In this document: positions 26,469 through 33,957 of the stretch, one piece after another
Layout: every line of letters starts with the position of its first letter
Position numbering within the stretch: the stretch's first letter is position 1
Assembly: GCA_900016875.1 (NCBI GenBank)
Contig: FCNR01000071.1
Location: 1 to 64,000, forward strand
Direction: 5' to 3'
From: Eubacteriaceae bacterium CHKCI004
Lineage (GTDB): Bacteria > Bacillota > Clostridia > Lachnospirales > Lachnospiraceae
DNA: 64,000 bases
Translations under genes and position numbers: made by a program
The notes under the pieces: model-generated
Told to the model about the DNA's origin: nothing
What the model saw: the letters and a program-made list of their open reading frames with translations, nothing else
Database searches by the model: none

Positions 26469-27575
26469 ATGGAGGCTGCAAGAGAAAATTTGACAAATAT
26501 ACATTATTTGAACTACATAGTGAAAGAAGAAGAGGGCGGCAGAGAGATTCTCTATTTTCTCCGGGAGAAAATGATGCTCACGACCCGTAAAATCCGCGCG
26601 CTGAAACGGGAATCCTGCGGGATTCTTCTTGACGGCATCCCGGTGACCGTCAGGGCAAAAGCGCAGAAAGGCCAGAAAGTGCAGGCGATGCTTAACGAAT
26701 CAGAAAACGGTTCTTTTCCGGACACCGGAAGAATTCTTCCAACGGATATGGATCTGTCTGTCTTATACGAAGATGAAGACTTGCTGTTTGTCAACAAACC
26801 GCCGGGGCTTGTGTGCCATCCTTCAAAAGGCCACCGGACAGACACGCTCTGCAACGGCATCTGCGGTTATTTCAAGAAGACAGAGCAGAATGCCGGGATC
26901 CATCTTTTTGGGCGGCTGGATAAAGATACGTCAGGAATCGTCGGTATCGCCAAAAATAAGGTGACGGCGGAACGAATGACAGCACAAAGACTGTGCGGGC
27001 AGTTCCGGAAAGAATATCTGGCTCTGGTGTGGGGATGTCCGTCGCCGAAAACCGGCACTATTGACATTGCCATGGAAGAAGACCGGAGCAGCGGTTATCT
27101 GAAAATGCGGCAGGGAACCGGAGAAGGCGCAAAGCCTGCGGTTACCCACTATACGGTTATAAAAAGCGATATATCTGCAGCAAATCTATCAGGCTTAGAT
27201 TTACCAGGCTTACCAGGCGGCCGGCCCGGCCATCAGCCCCAGACTCACATGAGTCTCTGCCTCATAACCATCGAGACAGGGCGAACACATCAGATCCGCT
27301 TTCATATGTCGGCCATGGGCTGCCCTCTGGTGGGAGATGCGCTCTATGGCGGCGCTGAGTCATGTGATGAGGCAGGGATATCCGAAGACGGCATGTTGTA
27401 CGCCGGATATGAAGCATCTGGCAGCGCCGCATCGCAGAATATCACACGCGCAGCGCTTCACGCTTATCGGGTGAGTTTCATTCATCCTTTTACAGAGCAG
27501 GAGATAACGCTTGCCGCGGCGCTTCCGGAAGATATGCGAAGCCTGGCAGAGACATTGGAGCCAATGGGAGAATGA
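26469..27575 (+). CDS. RluA-family pseudouridine synthase
   Basis: Isomerises uridine to pseudouridine in rRNA or tRNA. The 368-residue protein has an N-terminal S4-like part, LLFVNKPPGLVCHPS, the catalytic Asp in GRLDKDTSG (most relatives have HRLDRDTSG), and the RTHQIR motif. A Gly/Pro/Leu-rich insertion of about 25 residues (around 236-262) interrupts the catalytic domain before the conserved CLITIETGRTHQIR strand. The start is uncertain: there is no ribosome site before ATG 26469, and a GGAGG lies just inside the frame, so a downstream TTG at 26490 or 26508 may be used. Confidence 0.88.
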   Translation: MEAARENLTNIHYLNYIVKEEEGGREILYFLREKMMLTTRKIRALKRESCGILLDGIPVTVRAKAQKGQKVQAMLNESENGSFPDTGRILPTDMDLSVLYEDEDLLFVNKPPGLVCHPSKGHRTDTLCNGICGYFKKTEQNAGIHLFGRLDKDTSGIVGIAKNKVTAERMTAQRLCGQFRKEYLALVWGCPSPKTGTIDIAMEEDRSSGYLKMRQGTGEGAKPAVTHYTVIKSDISAANLSGLDLPGLPGGRPGHQPQTHMSLCLITIETGRTHQIRFHMSAMGCPLVGDALYGGAESCDEAGISEDGMLYAGYEASGSAASQNITRAALHAYRVSFIHPFTEQEITLAAALPEDMRSLAETLEPMGE

Positions 27576-27670
27576 TGTTTTCAGGAGAAAGACGACGCCA
27601 AAAGGTCGTGCCATGAGAAGGATGCTGTTATAAAAAAGAGCCGGGAAAACATAAGGCACAGGAGGATAAA

Positions 27671-27865
27671 ATGAGACCACCGGAAATAGAACATTCCACA
27701 AAAGAAGAGCGGCGAAATTATATTGCCGAGACATTTCGCTGCCGTAATAACTGTGAACTTTGCGGTATCTGCCAGGTGTACGGCGGAAAAGAGCCGCTGA
27801 TCGTCTACGAGAATTATATCGAGGGAACAGAGGAATTTTATGAGATCGCCCGGAGATATCGGTGA
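27671..27865 (+). CDS. Small conserved-looking Cys-rich protein
   Basis: A 64-residue protein with a textbook AGGAGG site five bases before its ATG and a strong terminator after its stop, so it is very likely a real gene. Four Cys residues cluster in the middle (CRNNCELCGICQ, residues 24-35), which could bind a metal or an iron-sulphur cluster; the flanks are charged and there is no membrane segment or signal peptide. I recall similar short proteins in other Lachnospiraceae but cannot name a function. It lies 95 bases after the RluA gene. Confidence 0.75.
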   Translation: MRPPEIEHSTKEERRNYIAETFRCRNNCELCGICQVYGGKEPLIVYENYIEGTEEFYEIARRYR

Positions 27866-27884
27866 GGATTTGTAAAATGCAGGT

Positions 27885-27928
27885 AAAAAGGTCATGACTA
27901 TGAAATGCATAGAGTCATGACCTTTTTT
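27885..27928. terminator. Bidirectional terminator
   Basis: AAAAAGGTCATGACT (27885-27899) pairs with AGTCATGACCTTTTT, with inner CTATG/CATAG and one bulged base. It serves both the small Cys-rich gene and the convergent substrate-binding protein gene. Confidence 0.9.
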
Positions 27929-27944
27929 CGGCAGAATATTTAAT

Positions 27945-28967
27945 TTATTTTGAGGAGAACTCCGTCGTCACCAGATCCTGGTACGGTACGCGCTGGCTTA
28001 ACTCCCCGGCTTCTTCCAGAATATCCTGGATCAGCGTGAAACTGTCTTCCTCAAAACAGGTATTGGTTTTGAAGCTGTCCTGTTCAGCGTAGCGATCAAT
28101 GATTTTCGCGATGGTTTTTTCGTTGGTTTCTTTAAATTGAGGAGCAATGATCTCGGCAACTTCTGCCGCAGTATGCTTCTCCACATATTTCTGACCTTTT
28201 TCGATGGCGTTGATAAAGGACTGCAGCAGCTCTTTATTTTTAGACAGAAATGTTTTAGTGGTGCTGTAGGCAGTGTATGGCACGTAACCGCTCTCCGTTC
28301 CTACGGAAGCCACCACATAACCGGCGCCCTCTTCTTCAATCAGAGTGGCGGACGGTTCGAATTCTACGGTGTAATCACCGGTGCCGCCGACAAAGGCTCC
28401 GGAAGTGTTGGCAAAGTCGATGTTCTGCACCAGATTGACGTCCTTTTGCGGATCAATGTTATGTTTTTTCAGGACATATTCAAAGACCATCTCCGGCATG
28501 CCGCCAGGTCTGCCGCCGATCACCTCTTTGCCGATGAGATCTTCCCACCGGAAGTCGGCGTCGTTGGTACGGCTGACCACAAAATTTCCCGCCCGCTGGG
28601 TGAGCTGTCCGAAGTTCACCAGATAATTTTCATTCCCTTCGTTATACTGATAAATGGTTGCCTCCGGACCCATCAGGGCGATATCTGCGTCGCCGCTTAT
28701 GACGGCCGTGGCGCTCTTGTCGGCGCCAAAACCGGTGGTGACTTCCAGATTGATACCCTCATCCTCAAAATATCCAAGCTCCATGGCCACATACTGCGGC
28801 GCATAAAAGATGGAATGGGCCACCTCATTTAACCGAAGAGTTTTCAGATTAGATTTCGGACTGCCGCAGCCGGAAAGGCTCACCGCGGCCGCCAGAACGG
28901 CAGCTCCCACGAGAAGAAAAGTGGCTGTCCAGCCTGTTTTTGTTCTGCCAGTAAGGTTGTGTTTCAT
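27945..28967 (-). CDS. Substrate-binding lipoprotein (NMT1/SsuA type)
   Basis: A periplasmic-binding-type lipoprotein of 340 residues. The signal peptide ends in the lipobox LSGC, so it is tethered to the outer face of the membrane. The fold is that of the NMT1/THI5 and SsuA/TauA group: FYAPQYVAMELGYFEDEGI, then VISGDADIALMGPEAT. Ligands of this group include pyrimidine thiamine precursors, sulphonates and nitrate. Its ATPase and permease are not adjacent, so it is an orphan in this window. ATG 28967 is preferred over the TTG at 28970, given the GAGGG site. Confidence 0.87.
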   Translation of the reverse strand: MKHNLTGRTKTGWTATFLLVGAAVLAAAVSLSGCGSPKSNLKTLRLNEVAHSIFYAPQYVAMELGYFEDEGINLEVTTGFGADKSATAVISGDADIALMGPEATIYQYNEGNENYLVNFGQLTQRAGNFVVSRTNDADFRWEDLIGKEVIGGRPGGMPEMVFEYVLKKHNIDPQKDVNLVQNIDFANTSGAFVGGTGDYTVEFEPSATLIEEEGAGYVVASVGTESGYVPYTAYSTTKTFLSKNKELLQSFINAIEKGQKYVEKHTAAEVAEIIAPQFKETNEKTIAKIIDRYAEQDSFKTNTCFEEDSFTLIQDILEEAGELSQRVPYQDLVTTEFSSK

Positions 28968-29229
28968 CAATAATCCCTCATAACTCCAACTATGATTCTA
29001 AAACAGTGTATGCAAAAAAGTGGATTTCGTGCAGATTCCTTTCGGGAAAACCATGGAGGCGCCATATGAAAGACTAAAAAAAGAGAAAACTTTGTGATTA
29101 TTGACTGAAGAAAATGAAAATAAAAGATAAGTTTTGGTTAATTCTTATAAAACACACTACCGACACAGGAGAATGTGTGATATACTATGTTCATGAATAA
29201 ATATTAACATATGATCAGGAGGGATTACC

Positions 29230-30114
29230 ATGGGAATTTATACAATGGAGAATGGCAAATTAAAAGTGACCGTGGCAGATTACGGTGCGGAGCTGGTTAA
29301 TATTTTTGACATAGCGAATCAGAGAGAACTGATCTGGCAGGCGGATCCTGCATTCTGGAATCGTCATGCGCCGGTGCTGTTTCCTAATGTGGGCAAATAT
29401 TATGGCGGAAACTTTTCCTACGATGGAAAAGAATATCCGGAGGGGCAGCATGGTTTTGCCAGAGATATGGCTTTTAAAAGGATTGAAAGCAATGGGGATA
29501 TGGTTAGACATCGTCTTGTGTCCAATGAAGAAACCAGAAAAAGATACCCATTTGAATTTTTGTTTGATATAGCGCATCATCTCAATGGAAACCGTCTGAC
29601 GGTGGAATGGAAAGTGACAAACCGGGGAGATAAAACCATGTATTTTACCATCGGCGGCCATCCGGCCTTTCGTGTGGAAGTGCTCCCGGATACAAAGTTT
29701 GAAGATTATTTTCTGCAATTTGCGCCGGATGTGAATGAACTGTCATATATGATTCTTGATACGGAGAGCGGCACAGCCATCGCTGACAAGAGCTGGCCGC
29801 TGGCGCTCAATGATCACAGGTATCGTCTGAGAAAAGACATGTTTGACAAGGATGCGCTGATTTTTGACGGCGGACAGATTCAGTGGGCGGCCCTGGCTCT
29901 GCCGGATGGTTCTCCATATGTGGCTCTCGAGAGCAAAGATTTTCCAAACTTCGGAATCTGGTCAAAACCGGGCGCACCATATGTATGTCTGGAACCATGG
30001 TGCGGACGCTGTGACAACCGGGGCTTCGAAGGAGACATCTCCGAGAAGCCGGGCATTATCGCGCTGGCGCAGGGCGAGACATTTGAGAAGTCGTATGATA
30101 TTATTGTGTATTAA
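29230..30114 (+). CDS. Aldose 1-epimerase family protein (LacX-like)
   Basis: A 294-residue galactose-mutarotase-like protein, probably cytosolic. It shows the beta-sandwich pattern with NRHAPVLFPNVGK, GQHGFARD (the catalytic His region) and GGHPAFR. LacX-type relatives interconvert anomers of hexoses, sometimes phosphorylated. CAGGAGGG ribosome site. The stop codon overlaps that of the convergent murI gene, so there is no terminator between them. An extended -10 TATACT lies at 29181-29186. Confidence 0.88.
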   Translation: MGIYTMENGKLKVTVADYGAELVNIFDIANQRELIWQADPAFWNRHAPVLFPNVGKYYGGNFSYDGKEYPEGQHGFARDMAFKRIESNGDMVRHRLVSNEETRKRYPFEFLFDIAHHLNGNRLTVEWKVTNRGDKTMYFTIGGHPAFRVEVLPDTKFEDYFLQFAPDVNELSYMILDTESGTAIADKSWPLALNDHRYRLRKDMFDKDALIFDGGQIQWAALALPDGSPYVALESKDFPNFGIWSKPGAPYVCLEPWCGRCDNRGFEGDISEKPGIIALAQGETFEKSYDIIVY

Positions 30115-30893
30115 ATTTTCCGCTTAAACAGATATTCTGACAGCCGGATCTTCTCCGGATCTTCCGAGCTGTTTAAGAAGGTGACCTGTCCTTTGTGACC
30201 GTCGGCGCGCAGCAGCCCGGCGGTCTCGATACGGCGGCGAAGCTCTCTGGCGGTGCCGAAGCTTCCGTCAAAAATCTCCACGGAAGGGCCGACGATGGCG
30301 CGGATTTCTTTTTTGACAAAAGGATAATGGGTACACCCCAGAACCACGCCGGTGAGATTTTTGTCGAGATAAGGGGTGATTTTTTCACGGAGATAGCTGT
30401 CAAGATCATCTCCGTCAAGATCCCCCTGTTCGACAAACTCCATCAGTCCCGGACAAGGCAGCGGGTAGATTTCTGCCTGATCGTCATAAAGGGCTTCCAG
30501 ATTGTGAAACTTTTCTTCTTTTAAAGTAACCGGGGTTGCCATGACCAGAACCCGGGGATTATCACAAGCAAAAACAGCAGGTTTGATGGCCGGCTCCACG
30601 CCCACCAGAGGAACATCCGGGTACATGGTGCGCAGGATGGCCACGGCGGCGCTGGTGGCGGTGTTGCATGCCACAGCGATGGCCTTGGCGTGTTTATTTT
30701 CAATAAAGTCGGTGATCCGCTCAATGGTCAGGCGACGCACTTCCTCGGTGGTCTTTGTGCCGTAAGGAGCGTGCAGGGAGTCGCCAAAATATATGAAATC
30801 TTCTTCCGGCATCAGCCGGACCATTTCTTTCAGTACGCTGATGCCGCCCATGCCGGAATCAAAAACGGCGATCGGGTCAGTAATCTGTGCCAT
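30111..30893 (-). CDS. murI: Glutamate racemase
   Basis: Makes D-glutamate for peptidoglycan. 260 residues with both catalytic cysteines: VACNTATS and LGCTHYPF, plus FDSGMGG and FGDSLHAPYGTK. ATG 30893 has a GGAGG site five bases upstream; the longer frame from 30914 has none. It shares three bases at its stop with the convergent epimerase gene. Confidence 0.95.
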   Translation of the reverse strand: MAQITDPIAVFDSGMGGISVLKEMVRLMPEEDFIYFGDSLHAPYGTKTTEEVRRLTIERITDFIENKHAKAIAVACNTATSAAVAILRTMYPDVPLVGVEPAIKPAVFACDNPRVLVMATPVTLKEEKFHNLEALYDDQAEIYPLPCPGLMEFVEQGDLDGDDLDSYLREKITPYLDKNLTGVVLGCTHYPFVKKEIRAIVGPSVEIFDGSFGTARELRRRIETAGLLRADGHKGQVTFLNSSEDPEKIRLSEYLFKRKI

Positions 30894-31163
30894 AATATCC
30901 TCCAAAATGTACAAAACGCTGAGGACGACAGCTCGAACAGTTGGCTGTCAGCCCTGTCGATACGGCGTAAGATAGCCGTAAATCAGAATTTTTAACTCTT
31001 TTTTATCCAAAACATAAATAGTATAGTTTCTTTTTCTGCTGAAATCAAGTATAATCTGTACTTGAACACGGGGACAGCACACAAACGAAGTGGATATTGA
31101 CTGAAGTCTCCGGGAACGTTTAATGATGAAGAAATGCATTTTATATAACCGAAGGGGATTATT

Positions 31164-31658
31164 ATGGGAAAAAAGATTTTGGTGGTCAGCGATAACCACG
31201 GGAACCGGGCGAATCTCGAAGTGGCGCTGGATTTTATGAAAGGGAAAATAGACGCTCTGGTGCACTGCGGCGATTCGGAATTTACGCCGGATATGCTGCG
31301 GGGCATGACGGACTGTCCTGTTTATCTGGCAGAGGGAAACTGCGATTATTATTTTGCCGGGGACAGTGAGGACATTTTTGAGATGGAAGGTCACGTGTGC
31401 TTTGTCACACACGGCAATCAGTACGGCGTCAACTGGGGAGAGGATGAGCTCCTGGATAAGGCGCTTGAGATGGGAGCCGATCTGGTGTTTTACGGTCATA
31501 CCCACGTGCCGGCCTACCATGTCTATGAGGAGGAAGGCGTGACGATCTTTAATCCGGGAAGCATTGCTCAGCCGCGACAGATGCCGCCTGTACCGAGCTT
31601 TCTTGTGGTGGAGTTTAAGGAAAACGGCGAAGTGGAACCGCATTTTTATAAATTGTAA
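31164..31658 (+). CDS. YfcE/MJ0936-type metallophosphoesterase
   Basis: A 164-residue calcineurin-like phosphoesterase. The five metal-ligand motifs are present in order: SDNHGN, CGDSE, GNCD, THGN and GHTH. Family members cleave simple phosphodiesters in vitro; the cell substrate is unknown. AAGGGG ribosome site. It lies 115 bases before the pyridoxamine-kinase-like gene and probably has its own promoter in the 270-base gap upstream (TATAAT near 31053), where I see no gene. Confidence 0.9.
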   Translation: MGKKILVVSDNHGNRANLEVALDFMKGKIDALVHCGDSEFTPDMLRGMTDCPVYLAEGNCDYYFAGDSEDIFEMEGHVCFVTHGNQYGVNWGEDELLDKALEMGADLVFYGHTHVPAYHVYEEEGVTIFNPGSIAQPRQMPPVPSFLVVEFKENGEVEPHFYKL

Positions 31659-31773
31659 TATTGATTGGACGGCAATCTGGCATTGAAAAATAAATGGAAT
31701 TGACCATTTGAGAAAATGCCAGATTATGTTATGATACGAGAGCGGAACAATGAAAAGCGGAATGGAGAATATT

Positions 31774-32595
31774 ATGAGAAGACAAAAACGGGTGGCGGTC
31801 ATCAACGATGTGACCGGTTTCGGGCGATGTGCCGCGGCGGTGGCACAGCCGATTATTTCCGCCATGAAGATACAGTGCTGTGTGGTACCAACAGCAATTT
31901 TATCGGTGCATACGGGATTTCCCGATTACTATCTGCATGATTTTACGCCGTATCTCAAATCCTATATTGACAGCTGGGAGAAAACAGGCATTGCCTTTGA
32001 CGGTATCAGTTCCGGATTTATCGGTTCCAGAGAGCAGATTTCTCTGGTAGTTGATTTTTTTGAACGGTTTAAGAAGGAGGATACGCTGGCGGTTGTGGAT
32101 CCGGTGATGGGCGATTACGGTAAGCTGTATTCTTCTTATACTGATGAGATGTGTCAGGAAATGAAGCGATTGCTGCCGTTTGCGGACGTTTTAACACCGA
32201 ATCTCACGGAAGCCTGCCGGATGCTGGATTTGGATTATCACAATGTGGATATGTCTCCGGAATCCCTGAATGATATCAGCCGGGCGCTGAGCGAGCAGGG
32301 ACCGGGAAGAGTGGTCATCACCGGATTGCAGCAGGGAGAACGTATCTTTAATTATGTTTATGAGAAAAATAAAAATGCAAAGTTTATCGCCACCAGAAAG
32401 ATCGGCGGCGACCGTTCCGGAACGGGAGATGTCTTTGCTTCCATCGTCACCGGAGCATTGATGCAGGGAGACGATTTTGAGAAGGCTGTGCGGCGGGCCA
32501 TTGCATTTCTTGATAAAGCCATTGCATTTACTGTGCGGCAGAATCTGCCGTGGAACTACGGCATTTGTTTTGAAGAATATTTGAAGGAACTGTAA
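31774..32595 (+). CDS. Pyridoxal/pyridoxamine kinase (PfkB fold)
   Basis: Phosphorylates B6 vitamers to the cofactor forms. 273 residues from ATG 31774, which has a GGAG site seven bases away (in-frame ATGs at 31750 and 31762 are less well placed). It begins KRVAVINDVTGFGRCA and carries the anion-hole motif GGDRSGTGDVF with the catalytic Asp. The spread is that of PdxY/PdxK; kinases of this fold can also act on hydroxymethylpyrimidine. Confidence 0.87.
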   Translation: MRRQKRVAVINDVTGFGRCAAAVAQPIISAMKIQCCVVPTAILSVHTGFPDYYLHDFTPYLKSYIDSWEKTGIAFDGISSGFIGSREQISLVVDFFERFKKEDTLAVVDPVMGDYGKLYSSYTDEMCQEMKRLLPFADVLTPNLTEACRMLDLDYHNVDMSPESLNDISRALSEQGPGRVVITGLQQGERIFNYVYEKNKNAKFIATRKIGGDRSGTGDVFASIVTGALMQGDDFEKAVRRAIAFLDKAIAFTVRQNLPWNYGICFEEYLKEL

Positions 32596-32643
32596 AACAA
32601 CGGCGGCATATGTTTTGCAGAATACCGAAAGGAGTTGTAGAAA

Positions 32644-33312
32644 ATGATATTATATACGGTAAAAAACGGCGTGTATTATAATCTGGAGGATTTCCGCCAG
32701 GATCTGTCTGATCTGGGAGAAAACGGATTTCCCAACAAAATTTATATCAATATGACCAATCGCTGCTCCTGCGCATGTACATTTTGTCTGCGAAGCCTGA
32801 AGGAGTTTAACGAGCACAACAGCCTGTGGCTTCGGGAAGAGCCGACGGTGGACGAGGTGAAGGCAGAGTTTGAGAAGTACGACTGGTCCCATGTGGCAGA
32901 GATTATCTTCTGCGGGTTCGGAGAGCCGACCATGCGCCTTGACGATATGGTGGAAGTGGGCGCCTGGTTAAAGAGCGTGCGTCCGGAGATCCCGATTCGG
33001 GTCAATACCAACGGCCTGTCGGATCTGGTATTTGAAAAACCTACTGCGCAGTGCCTGCAGGGAATCGTGGATACGGTGTCCATCAGTCTCAATTCTTCCG
33101 ACGCACAGAAATATGTGGACGTCACACGGAATCAATTTGGTCTCAAATCCTATCAGGCGATGATTGATTACGCCAAAGACTGTCAGAAATACGTGCCAAA
33201 TGTGGTGATGACCGTCGTGGATATCATCGGCGAAGAGGAAGTGGCGGCCTGCCGGAAGGTCTGCGACGACAACGGGCTGTTTCTGCGGGTTCGTCCGTAT
33301 GAAGCAAACTAA
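32644..33312 (+). CDS. TatD-associated radical SAM protein
   Basis: A 222-residue radical S-adenosylmethionine protein with the cluster motif CSCACTFC (Cx3Cx2C, about residues 40-47), then FCGFGEPT and RVNTNGL. It matches the short family usually found next to tatD. No tatD gene is near here; neighbours are a B6 kinase and ahpC. The substrate is unknown. AAAGGAG ribosome site. Confidence 0.85.
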   Translation: MILYTVKNGVYYNLEDFRQDLSDLGENGFPNKIYINMTNRCSCACTFCLRSLKEFNEHNSLWLREEPTVDEVKAEFEKYDWSHVAEIIFCGFGEPTMRLDDMVEVGAWLKSVRPEIPIRVNTNGLSDLVFEKPTAQCLQGIVDTVSISLNSSDAQKYVDVTRNQFGLKSYQAMIDYAKDCQKYVPNVVMTVVDIIGEEEVAACRKVCDDNGLFLRVRPYEAN

Positions 33313-33393
33313 TCGGCGCAGCCGAAGTCATAATTTCATATGCATAGTTTCCCCGGAAACACAGATACTACCTCCGTAAGGAGGTATTTTTTT

Positions 33394-33957
33394 ATGTCTT
33401 ATATCGGAAAGAAAGTTTGTGAATTTGAATTACAGGCCTACGCGAAAGACAGCTTTCAGACGCTGACAAGAAATGATCTGACGGGACATTGGTCTGTTCT
33501 TTTTTTCTATCCGGCGGATTTCACCTTTGTATGTCCGACGGAGCTGGAGGACTTGCAGGACAAATACGAGGAGTTTAAGAAGATGGACTGTGAGGTGTAC
33601 GGCATCTCCTGTGATTCCCATTTTGTGCATAAGGCGTGGCACGACCATTCTGAGCGTATCGGAAAGCTCACCTATCCGCTGATCGCGGATCCCACCGGCC
33701 TGCTGGTGAGGGATCTGGACATTATGATCGAGAAGGACGGTATGGCGGAACGGGGAACGTTTATCCTGAATCCTGACTGTGAGATTACCGCCTATGAAGT
33801 CATCGCAGGAAATGTGGGAAGAAATGCTGAGGAGATCGTCCGCCGGGTGCAGGCGCTGCAGTTTGTGGCGGAGCACGGAGATGACGTGTGTCCGGCAAAA
33901 TGGAAGCCGGGCGAGGAAACCTTGAAACCGGGCATTGATTTAGTGGGGATTTTGTAA
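33394..33957 (+). CDS. ahpC: Alkyl hydroperoxide reductase, peroxiredoxin subunit
   Basis: Typical 2-Cys peroxiredoxin of 187 residues that reduces hydroperoxides. Peroxidatic Cys47 in FTFVCPTEL and resolving Cys166 in DDVCPAKW are in the classical places. ATG 33394 has an AAGGAGG site. Its TAA shares one base with the ATG of the reductase gene, so the two are translationally coupled. Confidence 0.96.
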   Translation: MSYIGKKVCEFELQAYAKDSFQTLTRNDLTGHWSVLFFYPADFTFVCPTELEDLQDKYEEFKKMDCEVYGISCDSHFVHKAWHDHSERIGKLTYPLIADPTGLLVRDLDIMIEKDGMAERGTFILNPDCEITAYEVIAGNVGRNAEEIVRRVQALQFVAEHGDDVCPAKWKPGEETLKPGIDLVGIL

